Shown piece after piece: positions 63,556 to 64,000 of a stretch of DNA of 64,000 nucleotides; the stretch's first letter is position 1, and each line of letters opens with the position of its first letter. The DNA is from CAIKBL01 sp964555355. Lineage in GTDB: Bacteria; Pseudomonadota; Gammaproteobacteria; Ga0077536. Location of the stretch: assembly GCA_964555355.1 (NCBI GenBank), contig CAZKRY010000003.1:186001-250000 (forward strand), read 5' to 3'. Below the pieces are notes generated by a model that saw only the letters and a program-made list of their open reading frames with translations, did no database searches and was not told the DNA's origin. Made by a program: the position numbers and the translations under genes.

Positions 63556-63998
63556 GGGACACCCACTAAATCGATAACCCGCTAGCACCCTTCCCAAAAG
63601 GTACATATATTTGTACCTATGGAAGCACTCACTCGACGCCAACAGGCCATCCTTCACTTTGTAGTCGCCCGCATTGCCGCACATGGGCTGCCGCCGACCC
63701 TGGCCGAGATCGCGCAAGCCTTTGAATTCAATCAGGCTCGGGCCGCGCAAAAACACCTAGCCGCCCTTGCCACCAAAGGCTATTTAGAACTCCTGCCCGG
63801 GAAGGCACGGGGGATCCGGATATTGAGGACACCCATCAATTCGGGCTTCGGCGATTTTAATAACGGTAATAACGGGACACCCACTGATTGGGATGACCCA
63901 AATTCGGGGACACCCATCGAATTGCCCATTGAATTGGGCGGGGGCTCGGCAGGGCAATTCGGGGACACCCATCGAAATAAATTCAGGACACCCATCAA
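63556..63998. repeat. Cluster of GGACACCCA repeats
   Basis: GGACACCCA occurs at about 63557, 63827, 63875, 63908, 63963 and 63987, usually followed by TC(A/G)A or CT and often flanked by AATTCGGG. Five copies fall in the last 175 bases. Similar short arrays are associated in other proteobacteria with REP-type transposases, but none is visible here. The array continues past the window. Confidence 0.75.
63600..63617 (+). promoter_or_regulatory. Palindromic operator overlapping the -10 of the LexA-like gene
   Basis: GGTACA-TATATT-TGTACC is an 18-bp inverted repeat (6-bp arms) ending one base before the ATG at 63619. The centre TATATT could be the -10 box, so the predicted transcript begins at the start codon. 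A LexA dimer bound here would block the promoter. The GTAC half sites recall the GTAC-type boxes reported for second LexA proteins in some pseudomonads. Confidence 0.6.
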
Positions 63999-64000
63999 AA
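63619..64000 (+). CDS. lexA: LexA-type DNA-binding domain with repeat-derived extension, right end cut
   Basis: Residues 1-70 are a LexA winged helix: LTRRQQAILHFVVARIAAHGLPPTLAEIAQAFEFNQARAAQKHLAALATKGYLELLPGKARGIRIL. From there the frame stays open to the window edge but reads as low-complexity RTPINSG...GTPTDWDD...GTPIELP, produced by GGACACCCA repeats. The S24 peptidase part (with its AG cleavage site, Ser and Lys) has not appeared by residue 127, where normal LexA would already be well into it. Either repeats were inserted or the peptidase domain is lost. Confidence 0.75.
   Translation, partial: MEALTRRQQAILHFVVARIAAHGLPPTLAEIAQAFEFNQARAAQKHLAALATKGYLELLPGKARGIRILRTPINSGFGDFNNGNNGTPTDWDDPNSGTPIELPIELGGGSAGQFGDTHRNKFRTPIK

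Noticed and set aside
63780..63998. Minus-strand ORF rich in MGVP repeats
   Set aside because: It is only the antisense reading of the GGACACCCA repeat field.
63556..64000. CRISPR array
   Set aside because: The repeated unit is only 9-12 bp with irregular spacing and no cas genes nearby.

Overview
The window looks like the chromosome of a metabolically versatile Gram-negative bacterium, most likely an uncultured gammaproteobacterium with moderately high GC. This is an inference from gene content: rlmJ, a class III PHA synthase, an exonuclease III of the usual proteobacterial type, many CoA-linked catabolic families, and sigma70-like promoters (TTGACA-N17-GATAAT before the tRNA, TTGACA-N17-TATAAA before the phasin). 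No 16S gene is present, so the taxonomy stays open. About 60 protein genes are supported, with one tRNA-Arg(ACG), two clear pseudogenes and several repeats and stem-loops.

Layout. 1-4.7 kb: a LacI-type regulator (cut by the window edge), ribokinase, nicotinamide phosphoribosyltransferase and a HAD phosphatase, probably NAD/ribose salvage. 4.9-8.5 kb: a decayed accessory patch with a broken CoA-transferase gene, an SMR exporter, a hydrolase, a frameshifted IS91-type transposase and a tRNA-Arg whose 3' end is duplicated 176 bp away (an old integration scar). 8.6-12 kb: LamB/YcsF protein, luciferase-like oxidoreductase (LLM), DUF937 protein and two exported hypotheticals. 12-19.5 kb: a tight minus-strand catabolic operon (HpaB-type flavin monooxygenase, MhpC-type hydrolase, MhpB-type extradiol dioxygenase, LLM, fused double acyl-CoA dehydrogenase) with a divergent GntR regulator and a 16-bp perfect palindrome between them. 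19.5-22.3 kb: two alpha/beta hydrolases. 22.4-25.9 kb: a PHA storage cluster (phasin, hydrolase, short PhaE, PhaC, GNAT) behind a strong promoter embedded in inverted repeats.

26-39 kb: mixed housekeeping and catabolic genes (deacylase, LLM, rlmJ, pgm, ABC exporter, LLM, Fe-alcohol dehydrogenase, GNAT, MAPEG), then a Rieske dioxygenase alpha/beta pair with another LLM and a 39-codon membrane ORF. 39.3-44.6 kb: a one-carbon block (fhs, glyA, folD, glycerate kinase) that fits formate/serine-cycle type C1 traffic. 44.7-53 kb: a PAS-GGDEF-EAL protein, an APH-like kinase, a lipoprotein and a full-length 5-oxoprolinase. 53-60 kb: methyltransferase, glutathionyl-hydroquinone reductase, CoA transferase, SnoaL-like protein, DUF4345, carboxymuconolactone decarboxylase-like protein, a DegP-like protein lacking all three catalytic residues, and a tartrate dehydrogenase. 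60-64 kb: SRAP protein, GST, exonuclease III, a HepT-MntA toxin-antitoxin pair and a divergent LexA-type DNA-binding domain that runs in frame into a field of GGACACCCA repeats at the window end.

The common theme is aromatic/steroid-like or terpenoid-like substrate catabolism (five LLM oxidoreductases, ring-hydroxylating and ring-cleaving oxygenases, acyl-CoA enzymes), with storage of carbon as PHA. The most unusual spots are the LexA/repeat junction with its two apparently leaderless divergent genes, the tRNA-Arg scar, the phasin promoter/operator, the GntR palindrome, and the catalytically dead DegP-like protein. No CRISPR array or phage module was seen.
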